Part shown: piece after piece, positions 43,072 through 50,987 of the stretch
Layout: each line of letters opens with the position of its first letter
Numbering within the stretch: the stretch's first letter is position 1
Assembly: GCF_013664685.1 (NCBI RefSeq)
Contig: NZ_JAAKDE010000003.1
Coordinates: 62,001 to 126,000, forward strand
Direction: 5' to 3'
Source of the DNA: Capillibacterium thermochitinicola
Lineage (GTDB): Bacteria; Bacillota; UBA4882; UBA10575
Length of the DNA: 64,000 bases
The notes under the pieces: generated by a model
Databases searched by the model: none
What the model saw: only the letters and a program-made list of their open reading frames with translations
Told to the model about the DNA's origin: nothing
Translations under genes and position numbers: made by a program

Positions 43072-44926
43072 CTACTCAACTTTACCGTATGCGGTAACAA
43101 ACTGCTTCATTGTCTCGTATTCTTTAGCCATCGTTTGGAAGTCACTTTGCAAGTTGGTGACGAGACGCTTAAAGATCTTTGTGATCTTTTCACTCTTGTG
43201 GACCGGATCGGTTTCAAAGCGTATTTCATCGATCTCTTTCACGATCAGTTCCAACTCCACCCGTCTGCTGGGCTGAATAAAGACCTTGTAAAACTGGTTC
43301 CGGTTCAGTTTCCTCAGTTCCCGGTTGAAGCGGTCAATCTGTTTGTGGAGTTGAGCACTGTTCCCCCCCCGGCCCCAACCTTTCCAAGGCGGAGAAGGCT
43401 TTAGTTAACCTGGAAATCGTCTCCGGTAGAGAACGATACTCCGCTTCCATCTTTTTATGCTGTTGCTGGAGATACTCCCCGTCATATTCGCATGTTGCCG
43501 CCGGGAACCAACCGGGCTCGACCACGCGCCGGGTCAACCGTTCCGCGATCACCTGCTCCAGAGGGATAAAGGTTGTTCCTGCGATCTTCGCCCCGCCCTT
43601 GGTGGTGTTGATAAACTCCGCCTCTGGATGGTGGGTGATTACCCGTTCCAGTTCGGAACGCATCTGGTTGTAATCCTCGAGTGTATAAACCTGTCCGCCA
43701 TCCACCGCTTCGGTCAGGATCGCTTTTTTTCGCCACTTTTCCGTCACCTCAGGCTTATAATAAGGGATCCCTCCCGCATAGCGGTATTCCCCGCGGAATG
43801 CCAGGTTTTGGCCGACAAAGATCACCGGGTCAAACCCAAGGTGCTTTAAGAGTTGGACCAGGACCACCGACACGGTGCTGCTATCGTGGAAAGTCTGGAG
43901 TTCAGCTCCGTCTTTTAACCGCAGGTAATACGGAGCAACGGTGTCCAGGCTGTTGATCATATGGGCCTTCGGCCCGGGGTATTTATCGATAGAGATCCCG
44001 ACTGTACTGCCAAAGATTAATGGGATCTCGGTAATTTGCTTTTCATAAACCTGCTGGTAAACCCCGTCAAACCTGTTGGGATCATAGGAAGTGGCCGCAT
44101 CGGGGTAAATCCCGTTATTGAGAAGCGGCACCAACCCAGACCCGGCCGAGAAGATATAAGCTAGTCCTTTTTCTTTGATTAGGCGCAGGTTTTCAATCTC
44201 GTCCAGCAGGGAGGGACCGGCGGCAACAATCAACGCCGGGATCCCCTGAAAACGGTCCTTCTCCCGGAGTATATTAGGGGTAGTTAAGAGATGCTTGAAG
44301 TTGCGGATGCTGTTTATCGTCCATTTGCGCTGATAGGTAGCGTTAGCATTGAGATTGAAACGCTTTGCCGCCAGCGTCCTTTGGAAACTGGCCAGAAATT
44401 CTTTGGTCAGCTCCGGAAAAGCCTGTTCGTAACTGGGCAGGGCTACAAATAAGACGTTACCGTCGCTAAAGTCAGTAAAGTTTTGCAACAAGATTGGGCG
44501 ATTGGACGGTTCCATTTCCACATAAAAGTTTTTCAGCTGTTTTAACGGCAAGTTGGCCAGCGGCCGGCTCGCCAGATAAGTAACGAGGATCTCCGGCACC
44601 GGTTCGTAAATGGTAAAACCCAAATTAGGGTATTTGCGCATAAAAGCTTCTACATGGTAGCCCAAGCCTACCCCAAAAAAGAAGACATGGCGGTATTTCT
44701 CGACCCCGGTAAATTGGTCGACAAAACGTTCGGCCTCCGCTTCCGGGTTGTAACTACTGTGCAGATAAAGGCTTTTCCCGTCCTTTTCCACCTTTAAAGT
44801 GGGCATCCCGTTCCGCGCCGTCGTAACTTCAAGCGCAGGAAAAACCTTTCCCTCCAGGGGTTTAATCGCCTGCCAAAGCTGGGGAAACCGTTCGGTCAAA
44901 AAATTAAGGTTGTCAATTAGGATCAT
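43072..44926 (-). pseudogene. maf: Maf flagellin nonulosonic acid transferase, frameshifted near C-terminus
   Basis: Motility-associated factors transfer pseudaminic/legionaminic acid to flagellin. The central MAF_flag10/DUF115 domain has IPALIVAAGPSLLDEIENLR, FSAGSGLVPLLNNGIYPDAA and FVGQNLAFRGEYRYAGGIPY. After ALERLGPGG a run of eight C (plus strand, 43363-43370) shifts the frame; seven would continue as NSAQLHKQIDRFNRELRK to ...FVTAYGKVE, one 617-aa protein. ATG 44926 is 8 nt after GAGGG. Poly-G control of maf genes is known in Campylobacter, so phase variation is possible here. Confidence 0.9.
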
Positions 44927-45512
44927 TGGCATAACCCTCGGTTTTCATTAATTCTTTAATCTCTTTATCTATTGCGGAAAAGAGCGGTGATATTTCGTAT
45001 TGCAAAAGATCGCCCAACAACACGTGGTCGGAGTTTTGCAGCGCTTCTTGTAGCTGTTTAATTTTTTCATCAAATTCCCCGCTCCAACCCGGAGTATTCT
45101 GTTTTTCCGGGTGGTAGCTTTCCAGGGTGGTCACTACCTCCAAAAGCCATTGGAGCCCTTCTAACAATTGGGTGAATTTATGCCAGGATTCCTCCGTTGG
45201 CCCCTGGTAAAACTCGGCGCTCAGCTTTTCCACCTCCGGTCGGGCCCTTCCCAGATAATCTTCGGCACTGGCCATTATCTCCGCCAGGATAGTACGGAAA
45301 CTTTCCACCCCAACCTCTATTTCCTTGATTTCCCCAATTCGCTGACTAAGATAAAGAACGTAATCGGTCTCGATTTTCTCTCCATCAACGGTTAAGGAGG
45401 TAAAAGCATAACCGGTATCTTTTAATTTTTCTTCAATCGCCATAAACAATTGTTCAATGGCGGAGAGTTGGTTGGCCAGTTCTAACTCGTGTTCTAAAAT
45501 TTTAACGCGCAC
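44913..45512 (-). CDS. Unknown helical protein upstream of maf
   Basis: A 199-aa acidic protein, almost wholly helical with coiled-coil-like heptads and no visible catalytic motif. It starts MRVKILEHELELANQLSAIE and has two conserved-looking parts (YAFTSLTVDGEKIETDYVLY and the Trp-rich middle). GTG 45512 follows GGGGG. Its end overlaps maf by 14-20 bp, and a possible sigma-D promoter lies 50-75 bp upstream. An export or glycosylation partner of flagellin/Maf is plausible; the function is unknown. Confidence 0.8.
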   Translation of the reverse strand: MRVKILEHELELANQLSAIEQLFMAIEEKLKDTGYAFTSLTVDGEKIETDYVLYLSQRIGEIKEIEVGVESFRTILAEIMASAEDYLGRARPEVEKLSAEFYQGPTEESWHKFTQLLEGLQWLLEVVTTLESYHPEKQNTPGWSGEFDEKIKQLQEALQNSDHVLLGDLLQYEISPLFSAIDKEIKELMKTEGYANDPN

Positions 45513-45560
45513 GTTGATTCCCCCAAGCTCTTTATTCCCAAGCTATATAAGCTATATAAT

Positions 45561-45588
45561 TCATCGGTAATAACCGGAAAAAAGTTAA
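45561..45588 (-). promoter_or_regulatory. Possible sigma-D promoter of the glycan island
   Basis: TTAA (45588-45585), 16-bp spacer, ACCGATGA (45568-45561); a weaker match than the hag promoter, placed upstream of the first island gene. Confidence 0.4.
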
Positions 45589-45632
45589 GGGCAGCTTGGG
45601 AATTATTATTTTTAAAGAAAACACCACTAGAT

Positions 45633-45660
45633 AAAAAAAGTAAAGACCCTGGTCTTTACT
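45633..45660 (-). terminator. csrA terminator
   Basis: AGTAAAGAC (45639-45647) pairs with GTCTTTACT (45652-45660), followed on the minus strand by a T-run. It overlaps the csrA stop codon. Confidence 0.8.
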
Positions 45661-45889
45661 TTGTTTTCTTGCTCCACATCGCGTTCAATTCTTCGATGCC
45701 AACCATAGTCTCCGCGGCTTTTTGGTTCTCCTTTTGGATTTCAAGGTACACCTCTTCGCGGTGGACCGAGATCCGTTTGGGAGCGCTGATCCCCAGTTTC
45801 ACTTGTTCCCCCTTGATCTCAACCACAGTTACCTTAACATCGTCGCCAATGATAATGCTCTCGTTTATTTTCCTGGTCAGTACCAGCAT
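45656..45889 (-). CDS. csrA: Carbon storage regulator CsrA
   Basis: RNA-binding dimer that blocks flagellin translation until FliW, freed by flagellin export, sequesters it. The 77-aa product starts [20 protein letters not shown] and has the RNA-binding R44 region [12 protein letters not shown]; the extended C-terminus is typical of FliW-regulated CsrA. AAGGAGG precedes ATG 45889. The target sites are visible in the hag leader about 21 kb away. Confidence 0.98.
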   Translation of the reverse strand: MLVLTRKINESIIIGDDVKVTVVEIKGEQVKLGISAPKRISVHREEVYLEIQKENQKAAETMVGIEELNAMWSKKTK

Positions 45890-46047
45890 TTAAATCCTCC
45901 TTGACTTAACCTCCCGTTTTCCGAAACCTTTCGGCGAGGAGTTACCTTAAGCATTAACTTACCTTAGATAAACTGCCCCGATTTCTTTAAATCATACTTC
46001 CAATCTGTCTGTTCACCAAACCCAAGGAAGATCCTGCAACTTCGCAC

Positions 46048-46503
46048 TTATTTGGCCGCGGCCACGGAAGTGGCGCTCTCTTTCTTCCATAAATTAAACC
46101 GCAAGGGGTAACCACTCTCGCTGAGGATGACCTGCATCCCCTTTTTAACAGTAGTATTGATGACAATCGGCGCGTAAAGATTTACCGTTGCCTCCTCCGG
46201 TTTTCCCGGCGGGATGGTGACAATGGCCAGCACCAGTACTTCTTCCAGCTTCTTGATGGCCAACGCTTCCCGTTTCTCTTCGTCTAATTCAAAATCATAA
46301 TCGGGACAGACCTTAAACGGCGAAAGTACAATAAAGGCCGTCTCCGGATGGTGACAGGATTGGAGACAACCAAAGACCGCATCCTCCTCGCGGAGATAGA
46401 CAAACTCTTTTTCCGTTTCAAAACCGGGCAAACCGTCGGGGAAATGAATAATCTCCTCCGCCGCAACTTCAACTTCGCCGTAAAACTTGGTCTTAACCTT
46501 CAT
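46048..46503 (-). CDS. fliW: Flagellar assembly factor FliW
   Basis: FliW binds flagellin and antagonises CsrA. The 151-aa protein has KFYGEVEVAAEEIIHFPDGL, PGFE..KEFVYL and ILSESGYPLRF-type ending, the FliW fold. GGTGGAAAA precedes ATG 46503. It lies upstream of csrA as in Bacillus. Confidence 0.96.
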   Translation of the reverse strand: MKVKTKFYGEVEVAAEEIIHFPDGLPGFETEKEFVYLREEDAVFGCLQSCHHPETAFIVLSPFKVCPDYDFELDEEKREALAIKKLEEVLVLAIVTIPPGKPEEATVNLYAPIVINTTVKKGMQVILSESGYPLRFNLWKKESATSVAAAK

Positions 46504-46538
46504 TTTTCCACCTCACCACTTCAATGGGCGCTCTGCAC

Positions 46539-47423
46539 TTATATGTAATTGACGAGGGTACTGCGCATAATCCGCGCGCTGGTGGCCAGCGCCGCTTGAT
46601 AAACGCTTTCCTGCATCATCAGGTTCATCGTGACTTCGGCATAATCCGTATCTTCGATCTTACTTAGGAGCTCCCGGAAATTAACATCCATAAGCTCCAT
46701 CCGCTCCAGATTCTTCTCCAGCCGGTTCACCTTGGCGCCAATCTCGCCCCGGATCTGCAAGACCTGATCCAGGCGGGCATGAATGTTGGCGAGGTCACTC
46801 TCGGAGATTGCCTTGTGGTCCCCACTCCGTAAATTGTGGATAAAATCCGATAACCGGTCAAAGAAATCCCCAAAAACCTGGTCGCCAGTGACGGTTACAT
46901 CCATGACAATCCCCGTTCCCACTTCTGCTTTGAGCGGAGATGAAGACCCCTGCCAAGTAATGTCCGGGGTTGCCAGCGGGTCCAATTCATACGGGGGAGC
47001 ATTGGTTCTTTCCCCGCCAAAGATATAGGTATTCTCCTGTTTGGTGTTGGCAATCTGGTATAAATGATTGCGCAGTTCTTCTACTTCATCGGCGATCGCA
47101 TCCAAGGAGATTTGGTCAAGGACACCATTCGCCGCTTGCACCGCCAGTTCCGATAAACGGTGTAAAGCTTTGGTCATCTCATCCAAAGCATAGTCCGACC
47201 CGTTGAGCAAAGCCAAAGCGGCGTTGGCGTTCTCTTTGTATTGTGAGTTCTCATTAATCCCTTTCTTTAAGCGCATTCCTAAAATCAGTCCGACCGGATC
47301 ATCGGAAGGCCGGTTGATCATCTTCCCCGTGGTCAGCCTGGTATAGTTTTTGTTCAAGCGTTCCATGGCTTTCTGAATATTATCCTGGACGCCCATATGG
47401 ATCATGCTGTCCGTGACACGCAT
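46539..47423 (-). CDS. flgL: Flagellar hook-associated protein 3 FlgL
   Basis: Junction protein between hook and filament. The 294-aa product has the flagellin-like N-terminus RVTDSMIHMGVQDNIQKAME, NKNYTRLTTGKMINRPSDDP and C-terminal MMQESVYQAALATSARIMRS. AAGGAGGG precedes ATG 47423. Follows flgK. Confidence 0.96.
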   Translation of the reverse strand: MRVTDSMIHMGVQDNIQKAMERLNKNYTRLTTGKMINRPSDDPVGLILGMRLKKGINENSQYKENANAALALLNGSDYALDEMTKALHRLSELAVQAANGVLDQISLDAIADEVEELRNHLYQIANTKQENTYIFGGERTNAPPYELDPLATPDITWQGSSSPLKAEVGTGIVMDVTVTGDQVFGDFFDRLSDFIHNLRSGDHKAISESDLANIHARLDQVLQIRGEIGAKVNRLEKNLERMELMDVNFRELLSKIEDTDYAEVTMNLMMQESVYQAALATSARIMRSTLVNYI

Positions 47424-47453
47424 GATAAATCCCTCCTTGGCTGTAAACTATCC

Positions 47454-48884
47454 CTACCGGCCAACAATACCGGTGCCGTTGATCAGTCGATCTAAAACCT
47501 CGTCGATGGCGGTCATCATCCGGGCGGCGGCATTATATGCATTCTGAAACTTAATTAAATTGGCCATTTCCTCATCAAGGGAGACGCCGGCCACCGATTC
47601 CTGCATGTTTTTGAGGTGACCAACCAAAGTCATCTGGTTGGCATGGGTCACCTTCGCTTTCTCGGCATCCACCCCTAATTGGGCAATTAAACTGTCGTAG
47701 AAATCAGACAAGGTGGTCCCGTGCAGCAAAGGTTCTTCTTTAATCAAATGAGCAAGGCGCAAAGCATTTTCCCCGTTACCGACTTCACCGTTCCAGCTGC
47801 CGGGAGCGGGAATATAGGCCGCCGCAATCCTCCGCAGACCATCATCGGCCAAGATCGCACTGTCAAGGGTAATATCCTCCGCACTGGTTCCGGCGAAGAA
47901 ATTAATTCCGTTGTTACCATCCAAATCGTATCCTTCTCCATGTATAGTGTTAAATTCTGTAATCAAAGTCGTAGCAAATTCATTCAGCGAATCTATATAA
48001 TGCTGGACTTCCACATCGCGCATCTCTAATAAACCTTTGAGCTCACCACTGGTAAAATGCACGTCCATTCCATTGTGGGCCCAAACCACGCTACCATCAG
48101 GCTCAACGTCCAGGTGGTAGGAGGTGTCGCCGGCAACTAAAAGCATCCCGGAGATGCTGATATTGTAACGGTTGAGTTCGTCACTCTGGATTGAAATGGC
48201 GGTCAAGGTGGATAGTTCGCCCACTAAGACTTCCCGCTGGTCCAGAAGATCATTGGGGTTGTCCCCCACCGCCGTAATCTTTGCAATCTCCGCATTCAGT
48301 CCGGCGATCTGTTCGGCCAGCGAGTTGATCCGTCCGATCTTCACCGCAATCTCCGCACTGATGTCCTTCTGCAAGGAAACCAGTTGCCGGTAGGTATTGC
48401 GGATCGAGTCGCAAAGGTTGTTCGCTTTCTCCCGGACCACCGAACGGACGGCAATATTATCAGCACGGTTGGCGTTCCCCAGTTGTTGCAAAGCCGACCA
48501 GAACTCATTGAGATGGTAGCCGATACTGGATCCGGTTTCGAGATCCGCCGGTTCCGCCAACGTCACCTCTAAATGACTGAAGTTGCGCTGTTTGGCATCC
48601 CAGTAGCCCAAAGCGGAATTCTCATATTGGGTCCGCCGGTCGACAAACTGATCCCGCATCCGGCGAATCTGGGTCACCGTAACACCGGTTCCGATCTGCC
48701 CGGCGATCTGATAGCGGTTCATGGTGGGCACCGCGTACGGGTCAGTCGCCGTCATATCTACCACTTGCCGGGAATAACCGGGTGTGTTCGCGTTACTGAT
48801 GTTATGCCCCGTTGTATCCAGGGCCAACTGTTGGGCCCGTAATCCCCGCAGTGTTGTTTCGATACTGCCAAATGTGGAACGCAT
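47454..48884 (-). CDS. flgK: Flagellar hook-associated protein 1 FlgK
   Basis: First junction protein on the hook. The 476-aa product has the rod/hook family N-terminus STFGSIETTLRGLRAQQLAL then NISNANTPGYSRQ, and the C-terminal SLDEEMANLIKFQNAYNAAA. GGAGAGG precedes ATG 48884. One base separates it from flgN. Confidence 0.97.
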   Translation of the reverse strand: MRSTFGSIETTLRGLRAQQLALDTTGHNISNANTPGYSRQVVDMTATDPYAVPTMNRYQIAGQIGTGVTVTQIRRMRDQFVDRRTQYENSALGYWDAKQRNFSHLEVTLAEPADLETGSSIGYHLNEFWSALQQLGNANRADNIAVRSVVREKANNLCDSIRNTYRQLVSLQKDISAEIAVKIGRINSLAEQIAGLNAEIAKITAVGDNPNDLLDQREVLVGELSTLTAISIQSDELNRYNISISGMLLVAGDTSYHLDVEPDGSVVWAHNGMDVHFTSGELKGLLEMRDVEVQHYIDSLNEFATTLITEFNTIHGEGYDLDGNNGINFFAGTSAEDITLDSAILADDGLRRIAAAYIPAPGSWNGEVGNGENALRLAHLIKEEPLLHGTTLSDFYDSLIAQLGVDAEKAKVTHANQMTLVGHLKNMQESVAGVSLDEEMANLIKFQNAYNAAARMMTAIDEVLDRLINGTGIVGR

Positions 48885-48885
48885 G

Positions 48886-49302
48886 TTATCCTCTCCAATT
48901 TAATAATGAACGGTTACCAACGGTTTCAACCTTACCGGAGGCACCGTACATATTACTTTCTTCTGCGCCATGGATCAACCTTAAAGAGTAATCCACGATC
49001 GCTAAAGCGTCTTCTAATAACTGTTGGTTTAAAAGATTAATCTCCTTTAGCCGGGCAATCAAAGCGGCTTTTTCTTGACGCAACCGCTGACCTTCGGTAC
49101 TGTCACCAATCTCTCCTACGTTCAGGGGGCGTAAACCCTCGGCCTTGGCCAGGGCTTTCTCCTCGTCGTCCACAATCTTCCTTAGAGCTTCCAAATCATT
49201 TTCAAAGAGGGCCTCTTTTTTAGCGACGGCCAAATCCACTAATTGCTGGAGGAGATTAAGCTCTTCCGTCATCCGTTTTTGCACTTCTGTAGACAACGTC
49301 AT
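48886..49302 (-). CDS. flgN: FlgN-type chaperone for FlgK/FlgL
   Basis: A 138-aa helical protein (EELNLLQQLVDLAVAKKEAL; ALIARLKEINLLNQQLLEDA) in the usual position between flgM and flgK, matching the FlgN/YvyG export chaperone. ATG 49302 overlaps the flgM stop (ATGA); a TTG at 49296 has better spacing from a G-rich site. Confidence 0.88.
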   Translation of the reverse strand: MTLSTEVQKRMTEELNLLQQLVDLAVAKKEALFENDLEALRKIVDDEEKALAKAEGLRPLNVGEIGDSTEGQRLRQEKAALIARLKEINLLNQQLLEDALAIVDYSLRLIHGAEESNMYGASGKVETVGNRSLLNWRG

Positions 49303-49601
49303 CCCCCCACGATCCGGTCGACTAAACTCCGCACCAACATCCGGTGGGCTACTTGTTCACTGCTGACCTGATACTCCCCTTTGTCAATCGATTCTTTAAG
49401 TTTGGCCACAAGATCCGAACGGACTTCCGGTGTTTGTGCAATATTTTTCTGAATCAAATGGAGCTCTCTTGCTTCCGGTGATAACAACAAGGAATCACCC
49501 CGTCGGACGGACTCGGTCGGTTGAATAGTCCGGTTTTTTTGGTTTCTCGTCACTTCATAGGCTTTGATTACCGAGTTAACCTGCTGATTTGAGATGAGCA
49601 T
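49299..49601 (-). CDS. flgM: Anti-sigma-28 factor FlgM
   Basis: Binds sigma-D until exported through a finished hook. The 100-aa product has the disordered polar N-terminal half and the conserved C-terminal helices VRSDLVAKLKESIDKGEYQV and HRMLVRSLVDRI. AAAGGGG precedes ATG 49601. It has its own sigma-D-type promoter, giving feedback as in Bacillus. Confidence 0.95.
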   Translation of the reverse strand: MLISNQQVNSVIKAYEVTRNQKNRTIQPTESVRRGDSLLLSPEARELHLIQKNIAQTPEVRSDLVAKLKESIDKGEYQVSSEQVAHRMLVRSLVDRIVGG

Positions 49602-49647
49602 TTAACTTTACCCCTTTCCCATTCCATAGGTTCATCTCTCAAGGGTT

Positions 49648-49675
49648 ATATCGGTTGACCCCCGGGAGATGTTTA
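49648..49675 (-). promoter_or_regulatory. Sigma-D promoter of flgM
   Basis: TAAA (49675-49672), 16-bp spacer, ACCGATAT (49655-49648), about 45 bp before flgM. Confidence 0.75.
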
Positions 49676-49689
49676 GTGGAATTTTTTGT

Positions 49690-50028
49690 TTATTTTTTGT
49701 TGGACTTTAGTCGGAAGGAATTATTCCTTCTGGCACACTCCGGACAAGACTGTCCGGCCGGAACTAAGACGCCGCACACCGCACATAAAAAGTCCCCTTC
49801 CTGCTTTTCCCGAGTAATGAAACGGCCTTCCCGCCAAAAACGGGTAATAACCGACGGTTCTACTCCCGTTTCCCGGCTTAACTCCAGAGCAGAGACGTTT
49901 GGATGCGTCAACATATATTCCCGAATCCGCTCAAAATCGGCATTATCCTTTTCCACGCATTGCGGGCAAACACTATGCCCCTTGGAATTAAAAAGTTTCC
50001 CGCAGCGCTTGCAGTTCTGCAAACTCAA
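49690..50028 (-). CDS. yvyF: YvyF-type flagellar operon protein (TIGR03826)
   Basis: A 112-aa protein with two zinc-type CxxC pairs at each end (CKRCGKLFN...VCPQC and CAVCGVLVP...CPEC) around a MerR/HTH-like middle (ALELSRETGVEPSVITRFWR). It matches the conserved YvyF gene between comFC and flgM. TTG 50028 follows GGAGGGG at 6 nt. Exact function is not established; a role in flagellar gene control is likely. Confidence 0.92.
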   Translation of the reverse strand: MSLQNCKRCGKLFNSKGHSVCPQCVEKDNADFERIREYMLTHPNVSALELSRETGVEPSVITRFWREGRFITREKQEGDFLCAVCGVLVPAGQSCPECARRNNSFRLKSNKK

Positions 50029-50197
50029 AAAGGACCCCTCCTGACTTTTGGTTCCGTCCCTTGGAAAGACAATTTTTTTGCCTTAACCCTTGGTCTTTGT
50101 ACAACCGGAATCCATGTTTGTATCTTTATACGTTTACGATAAAAACCTTTCCCCCGAGAATCTCCAGGGAACCTTGACCCACAGCCAGCATGAGCAC

Positions 50198-50941
50198 CTA
50201 TCCTTGCCACCGCTCAGTCGTAACCCCCACCGCCATGGTTAATGCTTTCACCCGGCGCGCACCAGCAATTAAAAGGGCACGGGCGGCGGCGGAAAGGGTG
50301 TACCCGGTCGTGCGAATATCATCAACCAACAGCACCTCTTTGCCGGCAACCGCCGGACAATCCACAACGGCAAAAGCGTTCCTGGTGTTCTCTTTCCGCG
50401 CCCGGCGGCTCAGTTTACTCTGGCTGACCGTCGGTTTCACCCGCTGCAATACTCCGGTATACAGCGGACGGCGTAAGACCGCGGCCAGTGGCTCTGCCAT
50501 CAGTTTCGCTTGGTTGTAGCCACGGACGGCCAATTTCTCCGGATGCAGAGGAACCGGAATCACCGCCTCAATCCCCTCCAAGCGGATTTCGTTCTCAGCC
50601 CAAACCGCCAGAATCGTACCCAGTCCCCGGGCCAAATCCGGCCGGAAATCATATTTCGCGCTATGAAGCAATTCCCGCATATAACCGTCGTACACGGCCA
50701 CCGCCATTGCCTGTTCGAAATAGTACATCTCACTTTGACACTCATGGCAGGGTTCATGATCTCCGCCACGCAAAGGACGGCCGCAACGGGAACAGACCGG
50801 TTTGGTGACAAAAGGAATCCGGTCCAGGCAGCCCTGACAAAAAGCCAGAGGATAAATGGAGGTAAAAGTTGTCCCGCACGCCACACAAGAAGGCAGTGGG
50901 GGATAGAACAGTTTCAACAATGATTGAACGAGTGTCCGCAA
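50198..50941 (-). CDS. comFC: ComF family protein (ComFC/phosphoribosyltransferase-like)
   Basis: Cytosolic competence protein acting with the helicase ComFA in DNA uptake. The 247-aa product has an N-terminal zinc site (CVACGTTFTS, CQGCLDRI, VCSRCGRPL) and a type I PRTase site VLLVDDIRTTGYTLSA. TTG 50941 follows GTAGGGGG. It is 46 bp after comFA. Confidence 0.94.
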   Translation of the reverse strand: MRTLVQSLLKLFYPPLPSCVACGTTFTSIYPLAFCQGCLDRIPFVTKPVCSRCGRPLRGGDHEPCHECQSEMYYFEQAMAVAVYDGYMRELLHSAKYDFRPDLARGLGTILAVWAENEIRLEGIEAVIPVPLHPEKLAVRGYNQAKLMAEPLAAVLRRPLYTGVLQRVKPTVSQSKLSRRARKENTRNAFAVVDCPAVAGKEVLLVDDIRTTGYTLSAAARALLIAGARRVKALTMAVGVTTERWQG

Positions 50942-50987
50942 TTAAACCCCCTACTTATTTTGTATATCGGTTAATTGCCTTTTTTCT

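Noticed and set aside
43072-43260. Separate 62-aa gene downstream of maf
   Set aside because: It is in frame with the rest of maf once one base of the G run is removed, and has no ribosome site.
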